Positions 46,310 to 57,713 of a stretch of 64,000 nt of DNA are shown one piece after another. Numbering within the stretch: position 1 is the first letter of the stretch; each line of letters starts with the position of its first letter. A program made the translations under genes and the position numbers. Below the pieces are notes generated by a model. It was not told the DNA's origin and did not search any database. It was given only the letters and a program-made list of their open reading frames with translations. This DNA is from Pycnopodia helianthoides (lineage: Eukaryota; Echinodermata; Asteroidea; Forcipulatida; Asteriidae): positions 1,798,001-1,862,000 of the forward strand of contig CM063254.1 of assembly GCA_032158295.1 (NCBI GenBank), read 5' to 3'.

Positions 46310-48501
46310 AGCAATAATGAGTAAGGATTCTCATTATACAAAAAGGGGCTGAGACTATTTCCCTCCCAGCTTCTGTATTATATTGATTTGAGGAGAAGGA
46401 AACAAGATGGCTGCTTCATGACAAAGATTTTGAGTTTTGTTTAGTAGAATTGAAATTTATTTTTATACCCAGATCTTGAGTAATGCTTTATTATTTTAGC
46501 AAGCAAACGTTTGTATCAGTGACATGCATTTTAAAATTGTTTTGTAAATTTTATGATTTAAATACTTTAGGTTTAGAAATTTAAGAATGCATTTGTTTTA
46601 ATATTGTGAAGAGAATTTTGCTTTGATCTGGACATGAAATGCCAGTGTATGTGTAAATGAAAGGCAATAATGAAAGTTGAGAATGGTATCTTTCTGAACA
46701 TCTATGGTTCAAGACATTTGTAACGATAATTTCAAATCTGTGTGTCAAAAAACAAGTTCTACCTTGAACATACAAATGACCTGTTTCCATACCTTTTCCT
46801 AAATGTGTAGTCTGCGCGCAACATGAAGGCAAATTGTCCAAGGGATATACCATGTTTGGAAACAATTATGTTTATTTAAATATTATTATTTTTATTTGTT
46901 TGTTCTTTGGGGGTTTCAGGTGTTTTTTTGTTTCTTTTGTTCTGAGGTTATTTTGTTTGTTTGGATTTTTTGTGGGGGGGGGGAGGTAGAGTTAGTCTTG
47001 GTATTAAGTAGTCTGTTCTTCTATGTATATCTTGACAGTAACATGCTATTTGTGAAGATACCAGCAGACTAAGAAATCATTGCTTCACAGTGGGCACTTA
47101 TTTAGTTTGCTGTTGTGTGGCAATTACGGTACAATATTCCAAAATTCATACGCAAACTTCAGAGAGTTTGTCCTGCTTGAAATGGTAGTGGTATATACAG
47201 GGTTTCATGCTTGTGTGTAGAGCATGCATCATCCAGACAATGCTCTTGAAACAGAGGAACAGCAGCAATAAATGACTGGGTTTTATTTCCTTTCAAACCA
47301 TAGATAAATTTTTAGTTTAGCAGCTGTAAAATAATGTAACTATTTTAAAGTACAAAGAATAAACCTGTGTCTATTAAATTGAATTGTATTACTGTGTTAT
47401 TCTTTGTCCATATTATAGTGTAGATTATTATTCATAATCTTTAACTAGGCTTGAATCTTCGATTCTGATTGGTTGATCCATAGCACTGCGTATTGCGCTG
47501 TTTTAACTTCGCGTTTTGCGCTAATGTAAACTATACGCAAAAAGGACAGCTACAGAAATGAATGTAAATTCAAAAATGGTGTGTTTTGCACCCCCCTCCC
47601 CCCTCATGTACAGTAATGCATCATTCATCTTTACGAGTGGCAAGTTAGCTTGAAGGTAAATTCCTTATCATAGGTGCACTATGAATACAGAAAAAATATA
47701 AGCGTCTGCGTCCCATATCCAATTCGACTTTGGCCTCGTTGGATATGGGATGCAGAAGCGCTATATTTTTACATATTCCACTCGCGCTTGTGTGATCACT
47801 TGTATTATTCTTGGTGGAGGTCATAGTTTGTTATTTTAAATCAAACTAACTATACTATTGTTATTCTTGTCCCCTGAAAAACGTCCCTGAAAAACGTCCC
47901 CTGAAAAACATCACCTGACCCATCTGTGAGGCCAATCTCATTTCTCTTATCTGACTTGCCAAGAAAAGGGGAAAACACTATAATGACAGCAATAATGTTA
48001 CAAGTTTCTAGTTAAAATATTACATACTACAGTCTCAAGCCAAGATTTTTAACAAAAAGTTTCACATGTTATTGTATGTTTATTGCTTGGTCCAAGTTTT
48101 GATTGACTTGGAGCACTGCCTACCAAGGGTCTGTGTTTGAACCACAGTTCTCATCATGATATTCACTGGTTTGGGCGAAACTGTGCTCTTTTTTTCAAAC
48201 GAAAAATCAGTGGTTGGAACCCACCATTGCCACACCAATAAAGTGTCAGTGGATTCACCTCTTCAGAAAATGGTTCAATCCACTTTCCCCTGTTGACAGG
48301 TAAGTCTGAACTGTTTCATGAATGTGTTGTGTTGTCGCATGAAACGGTTAAGAGTGCTATATTTGCGTCTCGGCAAAATACAATGGAAAAGTAGTGATTC
48401 ACAGAATGTGGGTTGATGCTGTTTGGACATTGGGTGTAGTCCACAACTGACTTTAGAAATTATATGTCTTTTTGCGTTTTGGACAAATTTGGTTCTCCAA
48501 A
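46310..48501. other. Intergenic and tetraspanin upstream region
   Basis: No coding region found. AATAAA at about 47354. Inverted repeat at 47694-47768 and a short 'cccctgaaaaacgt' tandem at 47870-47920. No TATA box or CpG-rich promoter could be assigned before 48502. Confidence 0.4.
47694..47768. repeat. 29-bp-arm inverted repeat
   Basis: aaatataagcgtctgcgtcc... pairs with ...ggatgcagaagcgctatattt around a 16-base loop; few mismatches. Confidence 0.8.
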
Positions 48502-48591
48502 ATGGCTGATTATTCTGGTAGAGATTTGAACAAAAGCCACATCAATCCTTGCATAAAGTACACACTGTTCGTTCTCAACTTTATACTATGG
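48502..48591 (+). CDS. TSPAN33: Tetraspanin exon 1
   Basis: ATG in context ccaaaATGG, 30 codons, donor gtaagc. It encodes MADYSGRDLNKSHINPCIKY and the first half of TM1 (TLFVLNFILW). The cysteine at residue 17, just before TM1, is a usual palmitoylation position. No closer in-frame ATG competes. Confidence 0.92.
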
Positions 48592-51500
48592 GTAAGCTCA
48601 CTCATTTTGATCTTGTTAATTAAAATAAAACCCTATTTTATTGAGCAATTGTGTCGAGTCTCAGAATCATTCAGTCGTGTCTTTGTGCACACTGTGGATG
48701 GTTAGCCCATAGCCTAAATAAAAATGGTCGTACCGTACTCCTAGAATTATGAGGTTCATAATTCTAGGAGTAGTCGTACCGTAGCCTTCAAGAAGACTGG
48801 CCATGGAAGAAGGAAAAGACTGGGAGAAATAGTTTAGTAGTACAGCTCAGTTCTCATTTCCCTATTCCGATCAAAAGATTCCAGCTATTTCTTGCATTTC
48901 TGTTGGCCTAGTGACCAGATTTGCTAAATAAATGTTTACCCTTTCAACAATCAAAACACAAAATAAAAAGACACGGATATATGATCTCCATTACTAATCA
49001 ATCTAGACCACTTAAAATATCAAGAAAATACTTTTCCGAAAGTTGGTCCAAACGTTACCCAAAGTGATAGAGTTGTTCCACTTTCGCCCCTCTTTCTGGT
49101 TGTCAGTTTAAACTGCACATTGTCAGGACGATAACGATTGTTTCTAAACACCACAAACCAGATGTAGAATTAAGCTGGCAAGAATGTTGGATTAGCCTTG
49201 TTTTAAATACATTTTGCAGGGTGGGGATGAGAAAGAATGGGAGAATATTGTAAATCAGGGTGTTTAAGCATTATACAGTGGTCTGTAACATGCACATGTA
49301 ATCTGTGACAGAGTTTTAACCTTTGTTTCGTTTTTCTCAAAAAAGTGATGAATTTTTCACAGGCTGGTTGTAGATTGATATTGTAAACTATTAGAAATGA
49401 ATGAACCCAACCAGGACTCAAAAATTATCTACATTATGCCACAATGGCATGGGTGGCTTGTGCGTAAAGCGCTTGCCTCTCACCGCTGTGGCCCTGGTTC
49501 GATTCTCAACAGGCTTTATGTGAGTAGACTTGTCTTGAGTGTTTTTTCTCCGGGCCCTCCAGTTTTCCTCCCTCTGGAAAAATTAAGCACTTTTGATCTG
49601 TGGCTTTGCTCCGTGGTCATGGGTCGATGTGGCTGGCTGCCAAGGGCAGCCCTCGCTTGCTTGCTTCTCGAACACGTTGTAGCCGCGTCCTTGGCAATTC
49701 AGCTTCTCCGCTGCGAGTAAGGATGATAATAATTGTATTTTTTTCTGCTCAGCTATTTTCTATCTGCCTGATCATCATTGGTATCTGGGCGTTGATCGAG
49801 AGACAGAATACCATCAACATCACCTCATACCTGGAAGTCTTCACTGAACCTTCTATTGTACTCATCGTGGTCGGTAGTGTCTCATTCATTCTGGGATTCA
49901 CAGGATTCCTTGGAGCTCTCAGAGAGAACTGTTGCCTGCTTATGTTTGTAAGTATTTAAGATATTTAGATGAGCTAGCAGAAAGAGATTTGTGTCGGATT
50001 TTAGAAACTCTCTGTCATTGTTTTAAAACTCTTCAGGTTTTAAGAGAAACCGTGTTTTAAAAAAAACGTTACTAAAAAGGATTCAGCTGCAGTAAGACCT
50101 TAGCATCAGACTTTACGTAGACACATAGACTGGCCCAATGTCTGCTGAGGGAGATCTAAGGTTGTGAGACGCCAGCTGCTACATGTTTGCCTTTGATATG
50201 ATCAGACTGTGGAAATATACATGTATCAGGGTTCTGCCCACAGTGGTCGGTGCCGGAAAACCCGCCCGGCACTCAGGATTCCCCAACCACCACTGGCAGA
50301 ATTTTTTCCGACGCTACCACCTTTTGAATTTATGTAGGATTAAAACAACCAAACGGTTCCAAAAACCAAAGGTATAGGCTACTTTGCCTTTAAGCTTTCT
50401 GGGCTGGGCTCTATTTCACAAATATTTTACTCCGAAGAGATGCACACCTCTCTAGATTTGATTATCACCCAGCAAACTTCTTCTTTTCATCTCTGTAGTT
50501 TTACCTGTTTATGCTGCTCATCTTTATCCTGGAGGTGGTCGCTGGAATCCTAGCCTTTGTGTACAGTAGCGAGGTAAGTCAGATGTTATAAATTGCCGAT
50601 ATCATTACTTACTGGAAGTAACAAACACTAATTAGAGCACAAAGTGATGTACTTGTCTCAATGAAACATGTAACAGGGCAGTCAGGTTGGCTCAGTGGTT
50701 TCTTTCCCTGCCTTTCACCACTGTGGGCCCTGGTTCGAATCCCGGACCGGAGCCTTGTATGTGGAATGGGTTTTCAGTCCCTACCTGATTGTGTGGGTTT
50801 TTCCTGGCCACATCTAAAACTGGGATTTCTTCATCGTCTTCACCACACAGGTACCTTCAGGCCTACGGGTCACAGTGCTAGTCGCTACTGAGGGTCCCTT
50901 GGTTTCATTACCAGAAAGATTGTAATAATAATAGTAACGTGCACTGTGTACACCTCATTTCTTATATCTTCTAATGTAAGTGCACTTGAATAGGGTGCTT
51001 ATTAAGTAGGAGCACAAACCTTCTTTTTGCCCAACCCCTATTATAGGCTTCAAGACACTCTAGCTTCCCAAATTTTTGCCCACTTATTTGTTTTCTTCTT
51101 CAAGAATTAAGGCACAAGTACAGAGGAAAAATACTAAGAGTGTAAACATCTCCTGCTCAGATGATAACCGATAAAGGCTCAGAGTGTACCAGTTGATATC
51201 TTCACTTACATAAAGAGCTGGCTAGGACCCATGCCGATAGGCTTCACCAAGCACACTTGAACAACAACTCGTTTATTTCCTTTTGGTGTGAGAGAACTTA
51301 GTTTAGGAGGAAAAATAGGAATTGTTCAAAGTTACTTTTGCTCATGCAACTACTTGCTGTGACAGCTTTGTGCTCTGTGCTTGCATTGTTTTATTATACC
51401 CTTTTACCAAGATCCTGCATCCACCGGTTGACAGTAAACATAGTCGATATGGCAGACATTAATTCACGCGAAACTTGTATCACATTGGCAAAATCATACC

Positions 51501-54500
51501 TCAAGTTCTAACATGGATCTGCACCTGTAACTGAAACATTCGGCTGATTAGAAAGTAGAAACAGAATATTTCTTCATCAGTTTTCCGTCATCAGAAAAAT
51601 TTGTAACATGTGCATGTTTTGCCTAAAGTCTGTAAAAAGTTGACTGTAGTTCTCTCTTGAAGTGAGCATTGATATGTTAATAAGAGAGATGTTTACAAAT
51701 GAAACGCTTTTGCATTCAAACGAAGCCTTTTTCGCTGAGAAAGTCATCTCCTGAGAATATGAAAGATGTAACTAATACATTCTATTTGTTTCTCTCGCAA
51801 GAATTGAGATACTTGGATTTAGTTCAATAATGATGACCAGTGGAATGAGGGTCATACCACATTTGCGCAAAAAAAGCAGTGGAACTACAGCTCAGTGCAA
51901 CAGCTACAGACTAGTCTTCAAGCGGTCCAAATAAACAGTCGATTGCGTGTACGTGTTCTTGGTGCAGAGCAAGCTGCCGTCATTTTAGGCACAACTTGAT
52001 CATGAAGCATATATGTGAAGCTTGTGACTGTTGGATATCTACTGTTATAATATATATTTCAAAGCATGTTGACAAGTTTGTTTTGCACAGCCCTTTCAAA
52101 AGTTTTTCTACATTCTTAGCTTGTTACTTGAATTTATCAATGAACAATGTGTTTTTCTTGTGTGTATTTTGTCCCTAGTTTAAGAGTATAGTGGAGGAAG
52201 TAGTGGACAGATCTATTGTGCAATACAGAGAAGATGGAGACCTGACAAACCTGATAGATTTTGCTCAAAGAACAGTAAGGATAGATGTATACTATTATTA
52301 AGTAACAATATTGATACTGTATCGTGGATGAAGAATGATATTATGGGTTCAGCCTTACAGTAAACTGAGTGCACAATGCTTATCACACATCGGTTTATGG
52401 ATAAAACTAAGAGGTTGAAGAAATAAGGGGATATTGAAGGGGAACTTGAAGCGAAAACAGCTCCTTATCCTTAATTCTTCTTCTCTCAAGTTGTTGCTCA
52501 TGATCATATCAGGGCAGCCATTTGTCAGCCACCTTGGGCAAGTTCAGGTTGGCAACTAGAGTGACTAGACTAACCAGAAACAGTGTGACAGTGTGTGACG
52601 TAGCTCTCGAATTTACTAGATCGACCATGCTCCAGTGCATGGTCGATCTAGTCAATCTCCCTGTGCTCTATGGTTTCTGGTGAGTCTAGTCACTCTAGTC
52701 GCCAACCCGAACTTGCTCCTTATTGATGGTGAATCCAGGGACTTCAGTCCAATTCGGCCCGTTGGGGGAGGGCACAGGGGGCAGTTGGCCGTCTGTGTCT
52801 CTCCGCATTCACATAGAGGGGAGGTGCTAACTTCCACCAGTACATACAGGAAGCAAATCGGCCAACTGCCATCATCAGGACCCAATTTCATAGAGCTGCT
52901 TAAGCACAAAAACTTGCTAAGCACAACAAAATTATGCTTACCAGAAAAGGGTTTCCAGCTAAAATACCATTTCATATGTAGCGTCTGTGACTGGTATCCT
53001 GCTACTGGTTACTTAGCAGAAATCTTTTAAGCAATATTATTTTCTGCTTAAGCAGCTCTATGAAATTCGGCCCAGGTGATTGATGCCAACTACCCTCTGT
53101 TCTACTGAGAAGGAGTCCAGAAGGGTTGGTCCGACGTCGAGTCTATGAACCCTGTAGAGCAGTGACACCATAGTTACCCCACGCAACTATTATTGATAAG
53201 CAAAGAATACACACTGGCCTGGTGGCTCTCTGTAGTTTCCGCCTAGTGCAGCAGGGTTGGTGCAATCAAATATTAATATCCAACAGTAGTACACAAACTG
53301 AAGAAACTCTCAACGATGTTTCTGGTGAGAGTCTAGTGGTCATATAGCCTACTACCTATCACCCACTTACCACCCATTCTTGATCCCTAAACTCATCCTA
53401 GTCCTAGCTGGACATAAGTAACTCTTGATCCCTAGACTCGCCCTAGTCCTAGCTGGACATAGGTAAACTAGGGATTTACAGAAAATGGGGGACTGTATTC
53501 TCATCCCATTACAACTACATCTATTAAGTTCCGGGAAAAAAACTGAATTTCCAAAGCGTTAATGTTTACATGAATTACTTCTAACTCTCAGTCGGTCCAA
53601 ATAAGGTCTGGTATCAAACTTTTATGAATGCTGTAAAACCATGTGTTTTGTAACTCTCTGTATTCACTAATTCCAGCCATAAATTATGATGATTCTGTGT
53701 TATTTTCAATCTTCTATTTCTAATTATGAGTTTTGTTTGTTTGTTCAGTTGGAGTGTTGCGGTGGTGATAACACATACAAGGATTGGAGTCAGAATCGAT
53801 ACTTCAACTGCTCTGTTTCTAACCCTAGCCGTGAGAAATGTGGGGTGCCTTACTCCTGCTGTCGTCCCCCATCAGGTGTCACAGAAGAAGACCCGGATAT
53901 TATCAACACACAGTGTGGATTTGATGTTCAGCAAGAGGTGAGTATGTTCACATTACTCAGCGACAAAGTCAAGACACAGTGATAGGGGGTGTTTAAATGA
54001 AATGCAATGACGGGTCGAGTGTTTGTCATCAGAGAGACAATATAGGTCCTAATGTCTCAAAGCTTCCAGATTTGTAACCTATGTTTACAAAAAGAGTGAC
54101 TTTGAACATTCCTGGGCCTTTCTGGCAGGCAAGATCTACACTGGTCATATGGGAAGTTTGACATCTCGTGTCATAATTTCCAAATAAATTGAAGTTTTGT
54201 AAAAGATCAAAGAAACAGCTGAACAAGTTTTAAAATGTGACCCTTTCTGCATATCAAAAGTTGATAAAAATCAGACAGTGCAATCTTCATAAAAATATAA
54301 GATTTTATGTTTTCGTCCATGGAGCCGTGTACAAAACATGCCTGCAGGACGTCCAGGCTCTGTGGCTCTTTTATAAACTTGGATGTGACATAATGGTCTA
54401 TACAAAAGTTGTTAGCAGTTCAGAGGGATGGATCTCTGGAAACTTAAACTCCACTGAAATTAGAACAACATCAAATTTACATTAATATAGAAAAACAAAA

Positions 54501-56674
54501 TAATTCATGAACTAAGTAAACAAAGCATCCACTAAACTTAATGTCATGTAGGTATTCTCAAAAAACTGTCTGGAGATTGACTGGGAAACAAGGAGAACTG
54601 ACTGAGTAAAATTTTAAAATAATTTTGGGTGGAACAAAGAAAATTTATTAGAGTGGGACTTAAACCTGCAACCTCTGGATTAGGTCAAACATCTGGCGTC
54701 ACACTTCGAGGCTCGTGAATAACGCCAGAGACCGGCTTTGAGCGTTTGGAGGATTCCTTACAAACGCACCTTTGACCTCGCATCCCATTGCAGTCTTGCC
54801 AATAAGGACAGGGGACCAGTCTAGCAGTGACAATCATTTTGATTAATAGACCAGTGCCTTTCCTTATCCTTGCGGTCTTGCGGATAAGGACAGGGGACCA
54901 GTCTACCTCCGGATTATCATGGTGGCGCTCTACCAACTGAGCTACCTAGCCATTTGATATTACAAACTATTGGAGGGATTTTATCAATAAGTCTGACAAT
55001 ACGTAAAAGTCCATCACATTTTTGTCTCCTATTTTTTCAGCAACAATCAGCGATATCCAACAGAATCTACGTGATTGGGTGTGTGGATAAATTCTTGGTC
55101 TATGTGAATCAGAAGAGTTATATTGTTGGCTTAAGCGTGTTTGGAGTTGCTGCTCTTCAGGTCAGTCCAATAAACATTGTAACTAAAATTGTATTTTAAG
55201 TCATTGTGCAGTTTAATTTATTGTATTCAATTGATTAACCAGTTCGCTCTGGGATTCAAAGGAAATTTTCTTGGATCACCCTTGGGATTCAATTTTGGAA
55301 TGCCTGGTGTAAATATTATGATTTTTTTTAGTTGTCAAAATGAAGCCATCACAAGAAGTAAAAACAAAAACTTTCTCATATAATGCACAGGGATTTATTT
55401 TCTCTCTTTCAATAAAATTGTTTTTGTTTTTTGCCGTGACTTGGCCAGACCCTCGGCCATAAGCCACAGGCATAAGCCACAGGCATGAGCCATGGTGGAT
55501 AACTAGCCATGGCATGGTGGAATCTTGGACTTGCCTCCCATGCTGAGAACAATGGGAAATAGTTCTGTCTGTCTATCGATCTCTCCTAATCCTGGTTTGT
55601 CAGACAAAAGATTACACAAAAGTTCCTGGTAAAAGGAGATTTCAAGCTTGAATTCCAGGATCTTTTGTCCCTTTTTGAACAGGTGCAAACGTAGCCTAAC
55701 AGTGCATGCACGCTACAATGAGTTTTCTGAGCATGTGATCTTGTCAACCACTGTTGACCTTGTAAACACCGAAATTGTTCTCGGTGTGTTATCACGTCAG
55801 CCGCTGCACCAAAAGGACATTTGTATAACTTGTTCTTACCGGCTCTCCGCTCCCCTTTCCTTGAAAAAATGTTGTGTATACACACATCCTGGGCCCAATT
55901 TCATAGAGCTGCTTAAGCACAAAAAGTAGCTAGGCAAAACAAAATTATGCTTACCAGAATAAGGTTACCATCCAAACTACCGTGTCACATGTACAATTTG
56001 TGACTGGTATACTGCTGATTTCTGCTTAGCAGAAGAATGTTAAGCAATATTTTCTGCTTTTGCAGCTCTATGAAATCGGGCCCTTAGGTAAAGTGGTTAA
56101 AGTGACAGTAGAAAATCAGGGCAAAATTTCACAAAGTTCCCCTTGGATAATCTAAAGACAGTACCAATATTGGTTGCAGGGCTCGAATTTTACACTGGAC
56201 CGCTGGCCCGAAGCCAGTGATTTTAGCATCGGGCCAGTGAACTCATGTCCAGACAAGTTCGGCGATCTTGTGTTTGTTTTCAAATGTTGACTTTCAGTCT
56301 GATCAACACAATTTAGTTGATTATCGAAGACTACTTACCCATAATATACAGATGAGATAAATCTTCTCCAGTGCTTTTTCAAATTCAAACAGTTCAAATA
56401 TTGACCTGTGTAGGCATTTTTTCTTCTCACTTCAATTCCGGTCTTGTACTCAAAATTCCGGTCCAGTAAATACTTTGAGCTACATGTACAAGCCCTGTGG
56501 GTTTTTCCCCAAAATTCTAGCCCCGGGTTGTTATCGAGAGATACTTATGATTGTTATTTGTTTCCTCGTCAGCTGTCGGTCATGCTGCTGGCGTTCTTAC
56601 TGTGCAGACAGATTGAGCTGGAGTGCGGTCGCTATCACGAGTGCAAGAAACGCGGCGTTAACAATTTCGCTTAA
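48502..56674 (+). CDS. TSPAN33: TspanC8 tetraspanin, TSPAN33-like (seven exons, complete)
   Basis: Exons 48502-48591, 49753-49947, 50499-50573, 52179-52274, 53749-53937, 55041-55160 and 56573-56674 join into 288 codons plus TAA; all introns are phase 0. Four membrane segments lie at about 19-42, 64-86, 96-117 and 242-265. The large loop has eight cysteines (155, 156, 173, 183, 189, 190, 208, 229), including the CCG and PYSCC motifs, which defines the TspanC8 group. Sequons are seen at N52 and N172. The stretch KDWSQN.YFNCS.SNPSRE.C matches TSPAN33 better than TSPAN5/14/17, and length is close to human TSPAN33 (283). TspanC8 proteins escort ADAM10 from the ER and tune its shedding activity (known for the family). 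Paralogue choice was made by eye. Confidence 0.95.
48729..48784. repeat. Perfect 16-bp hairpin flanked by direct repeats
   Basis: ACTCCTAGAATTATGA (48738-48753), loop GGT, TCATAATTCTAGGAGT (48757-48772). gtcgtaccgta lies on both sides in direct orientation (48729, 48774). Inside tetraspanin intron 1. Confidence 0.9.
49440..49740 (+). mobile_element. SINE abutting tetraspanin exon 2
   Basis: A-box-like 'gtggcttgtgcgtaaagcgc' and B box GGTTCGATTCTC (49497-49508), then a body with 'ttttctccgggccctccag' and a final 'gcgagtaaggatgataataa'. It is followed directly by tgtatttttttctgctcag, the exon 2 acceptor. Confidence 0.8.
49753..49947 (+). CDS. TSPAN33: Tetraspanin exon 2
   Basis: Acceptor ttttttctgctcag, donor gtaagt, 65 codons. 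It carries the rest of TM1 (LFSICLIIIGIW), the small loop with sequon NITS, TM2 (SIVLIVVGSVSFILGFTGFL) and the family signature GALRENCCLL. The acceptor tract directly follows the end of a SINE. Confidence 0.95.
50227..50298. repeat. Fragment identical (inverted) to 58721-58792
   Basis: cagggttctgcccacagtgg and the next 52 bases equal the reverse complement of 58721-58792; the rest of the element is absent here. Confidence 0.92.
50499..50573 (+). CDS. TSPAN33: Tetraspanin exon 3
   Basis: Acceptor catctctgtag, donor gtaagt, 25 codons. It is almost wholly TM3: FYLFMLLIFILEVVAGILAF followed by VYSSE. The glutamate inside TM3 (E107) is typical of tetraspanins. Confidence 0.94.
50677..50930 (+). 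mobile_element. SINE, second family
   Basis: A-box-like 'ggttggctcagtggtttc', B box GGTTCGAATCCC (50732-50743), body 'gggttttcagtccctacctg' and 'cttcatcgtcttcacc', and a 3' (taa)n-like end. Related to 28563-28850. Confidence 0.87.
50931..52178. other. Tetraspanin intron 3, remainder
   Basis: No exon or recognised repeat beyond the SINE at its start. Confidence 0.5.
52179..52274 (+). CDS. TSPAN33: Tetraspanin exon 4
   Basis: Acceptor ttttgtccctag, donor gtaagg, 32 codons. It encodes the first helix of the large extracellular loop, with IVQYREDGDLTNLIDFAQ, matching the YRDDxDLQNLIDF signature of TspanC8 proteins. Confidence 0.94.
52536..52718. mobile_element. GGGCAAGTTC MITE
   Basis: Starts GGGCAAGTTCAGGTTGGCAA, ends GTCGCCAACCCGAACTTGCTC; centre tagatcgaccatgctccag...tgcatggtcgatcta is palindromic. 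CTT on both sides may be a 3-bp target duplication. Copy at 63882. Confidence 0.87.
52878..53073. repeat. GGGCCC foldback element
   Basis: 'acccaatttcatagagctgc' to 'agcagctctatgaaattcgg'. 196 bp, with arms extended by ttaagcac / gcttaa. Confidence 0.88.
53379..53468 (+). repeat. 45-bp direct duplication
   Basis: Two adjacent copies beginning cttgatccctaaactc / cttgatccctagactc and sharing cctagtcctagctggacata. Confidence 0.92.
53749..53937 (+). CDS. TSPAN33: Tetraspanin exon 5, cysteine-rich loop
   Basis: Acceptor gtttgttcag, donor gtgagt, 63 codons. Opens LECCGG, then KDWSQNRYFNCSVSNPSREK, CGVPYSCC and NTQCGF. Seven of the eight loop cysteines are here. The NCS sequon matches TSPAN33 and related proteins. 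Confidence 0.96.
54080..54404. mobile_element. TGTATAGACC MITE, second copy
   Basis: Right end 'taatggtctataca'; body words shared with 13191-13535. Left boundary is blurred. Confidence 0.65.
54640..54956 (-). mobile_element. tRNA-like SINE head split by an insertion
   Basis: On the - strand 'ggtagctcagttggtagagc' (A box) lies at 54926-54949 and 'gcaggtttaagtcccac' (B box) near 54655-54669. Between them 222 bp are inserted, bordered by acctctggatta (54671-54682) and acctccggatta (54905-54916). Removing the insert and one border restores normal tRNA spacing. Confidence 0.85.
55041..55160 (+). CDS. TSPAN33: Tetraspanin exon 6
   Basis: Acceptor attttttcag, donor gtcagt, 40 codons. Contains the eighth loop cysteine in YVIGCVDKF and the start of TM4 (YIVGLSVFGVAALQ). 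Confidence 0.94.
55891..56084. repeat. GGGCCC foldback element
   Basis: gggcccaatttcatagagct to agctctatgaaatcgggccc, 194 bp, closest to the copy at the left edge of the window. Confidence 0.9.
56177..56525. mobile_element. CAGGGCTCG MITE upstream of tetraspanin exon 7
   Basis: Starts CAGGGCTCGAATTTTAC, ends AAATTCTAGCCCCG; GGTTG flanks both sides (56172-56176 and 56526-56530). Same orientation as the 8100 copy. Confidence 0.85.
56573..56674 (+). CDS. TSPAN33: Tetraspanin exon 7, terminal
   Basis: Acceptor tttcctcgtcag, 33 codons and TAA at 56672-56674. Completes TM4 (LSVMLLAFLLCRQIE) and gives a short cytoplasmic tail LECGRYHECKKRGVNNFA with two further cysteines. A 349-bp MITE ends 47 bases before the exon. 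Confidence 0.92.
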   Translation: MSVMLLAFLLCRQIELECGRYHECKKRGVNNFA

Positions 56675-56773
56675 ACCATCAGGGAAGGTAACCTTGTGGC
56701 AGCATCTATTATCTTCAATAATTACTCAAGGGTTTAAGTTTTTACATGACAATTTGTTGCCCTCTTCATAAAA

Positions 56774-56860
56774 AATAAAAAATTACTAGCCCTTAAAAAA
56801 TGTATGGGTGTTGCTGTGGCTGAAAAAGACTGATTTTAAAATAAATATGTAGCAAATAAA
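56774..56860 (+). terminator. Candidate tetraspanin poly(A) signals
   Basis: AATAAA at 56774, 56840 and 56855, 100-185 bases after the stop. Their clustering close to the stop makes a short 3' UTR plausible. Confidence 0.45.
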
Positions 56861-57325
56861 TTCACTTCTTATTGAATCCAAGTAACTGCACATTAGCAAT
56901 GTTTCTTACATTTCATCAGTAACCATAACCAACCACTTAAAAAGTAATACAGGGGATTAACAAAAATGTAATATGAGAATTCCCAGAAATCAACATAAAC
57001 CTTATAACTCTGTCAACCACAAAATCTGGACTGGAGTATACCACGTTGTGTACAGTGGTGTTTGTCCAGAATACATATATCTTATGACTGTGGCCATAAC
57101 AGAGACAACAAGAATAGAAAATATGAGATAAGAAAAAATGTTGGATTTCAAATGATGAGGAAGGTGTTGATCATCTTCTGACTCAAAGGCTTATAGTCCT
57201 CCAGGATTAGAAGAATTCCTATAAAATGGGCATTTATCTTGTTTGAAAACATAGGTGTTGTGATTATCATTGTTATGTGTTTTTATCCATGGGGGGGAAG
57301 ATATTCATATACAGTCCAAGTAATC
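56861..57325. other. Tetraspanin 3' flank
   Basis: No gene or clear repeat. Confidence 0.45.
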
Positions 57326-57713
57326 TTAAAGGAACATTACAGAATTGGTTTTTGCTAACAAAACAGTTGCTGGCAGTGTAAGCACTTTAATGTAATCCAC
57401 CATATACATAAACTGACAAACCTGTAGAAGTTTGAGATCGATCGGCCATCTGGGTCACGAGAAAATAGTGAAAAACCGATTTGCATGAAATCATATAGAT
57501 TCAACAAATTAATAAAACGCTCACTGAGCGATAAACTCCAATCGAAAAATTAGTTTATTCATTTCTCATCAAATATGGCATTTTAGACAGAAATATCTCA
57601 AGGGATGTTTTCTACTATCATCATCATTAGACCGTGTAAGTTTTATGTAAATCTGTGATCAAAAAGTATATTTTACAAGTTTGTTTCTTACCAATTCTGT
57701 AATGTTCCTTTAA
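57326..57713. mobile_element. TTAA MITE with perfect 24-bp ends
   Basis: TTAAAGGAACATTACAGAAT and four more bases are exactly inverted at the right end. Internal 'caaacctgtagaagtttgag' is group-typical. 388 bp, no coding. Confidence 0.92.

Noticed and set aside
53686..53748. Longer tetraspanin exon 5 starting at an upstream ATG
   Set aside because: The acceptor at 53747-53748 joins in frame to exon 4 and restores the LECCGG motif; upstream codons are intron.
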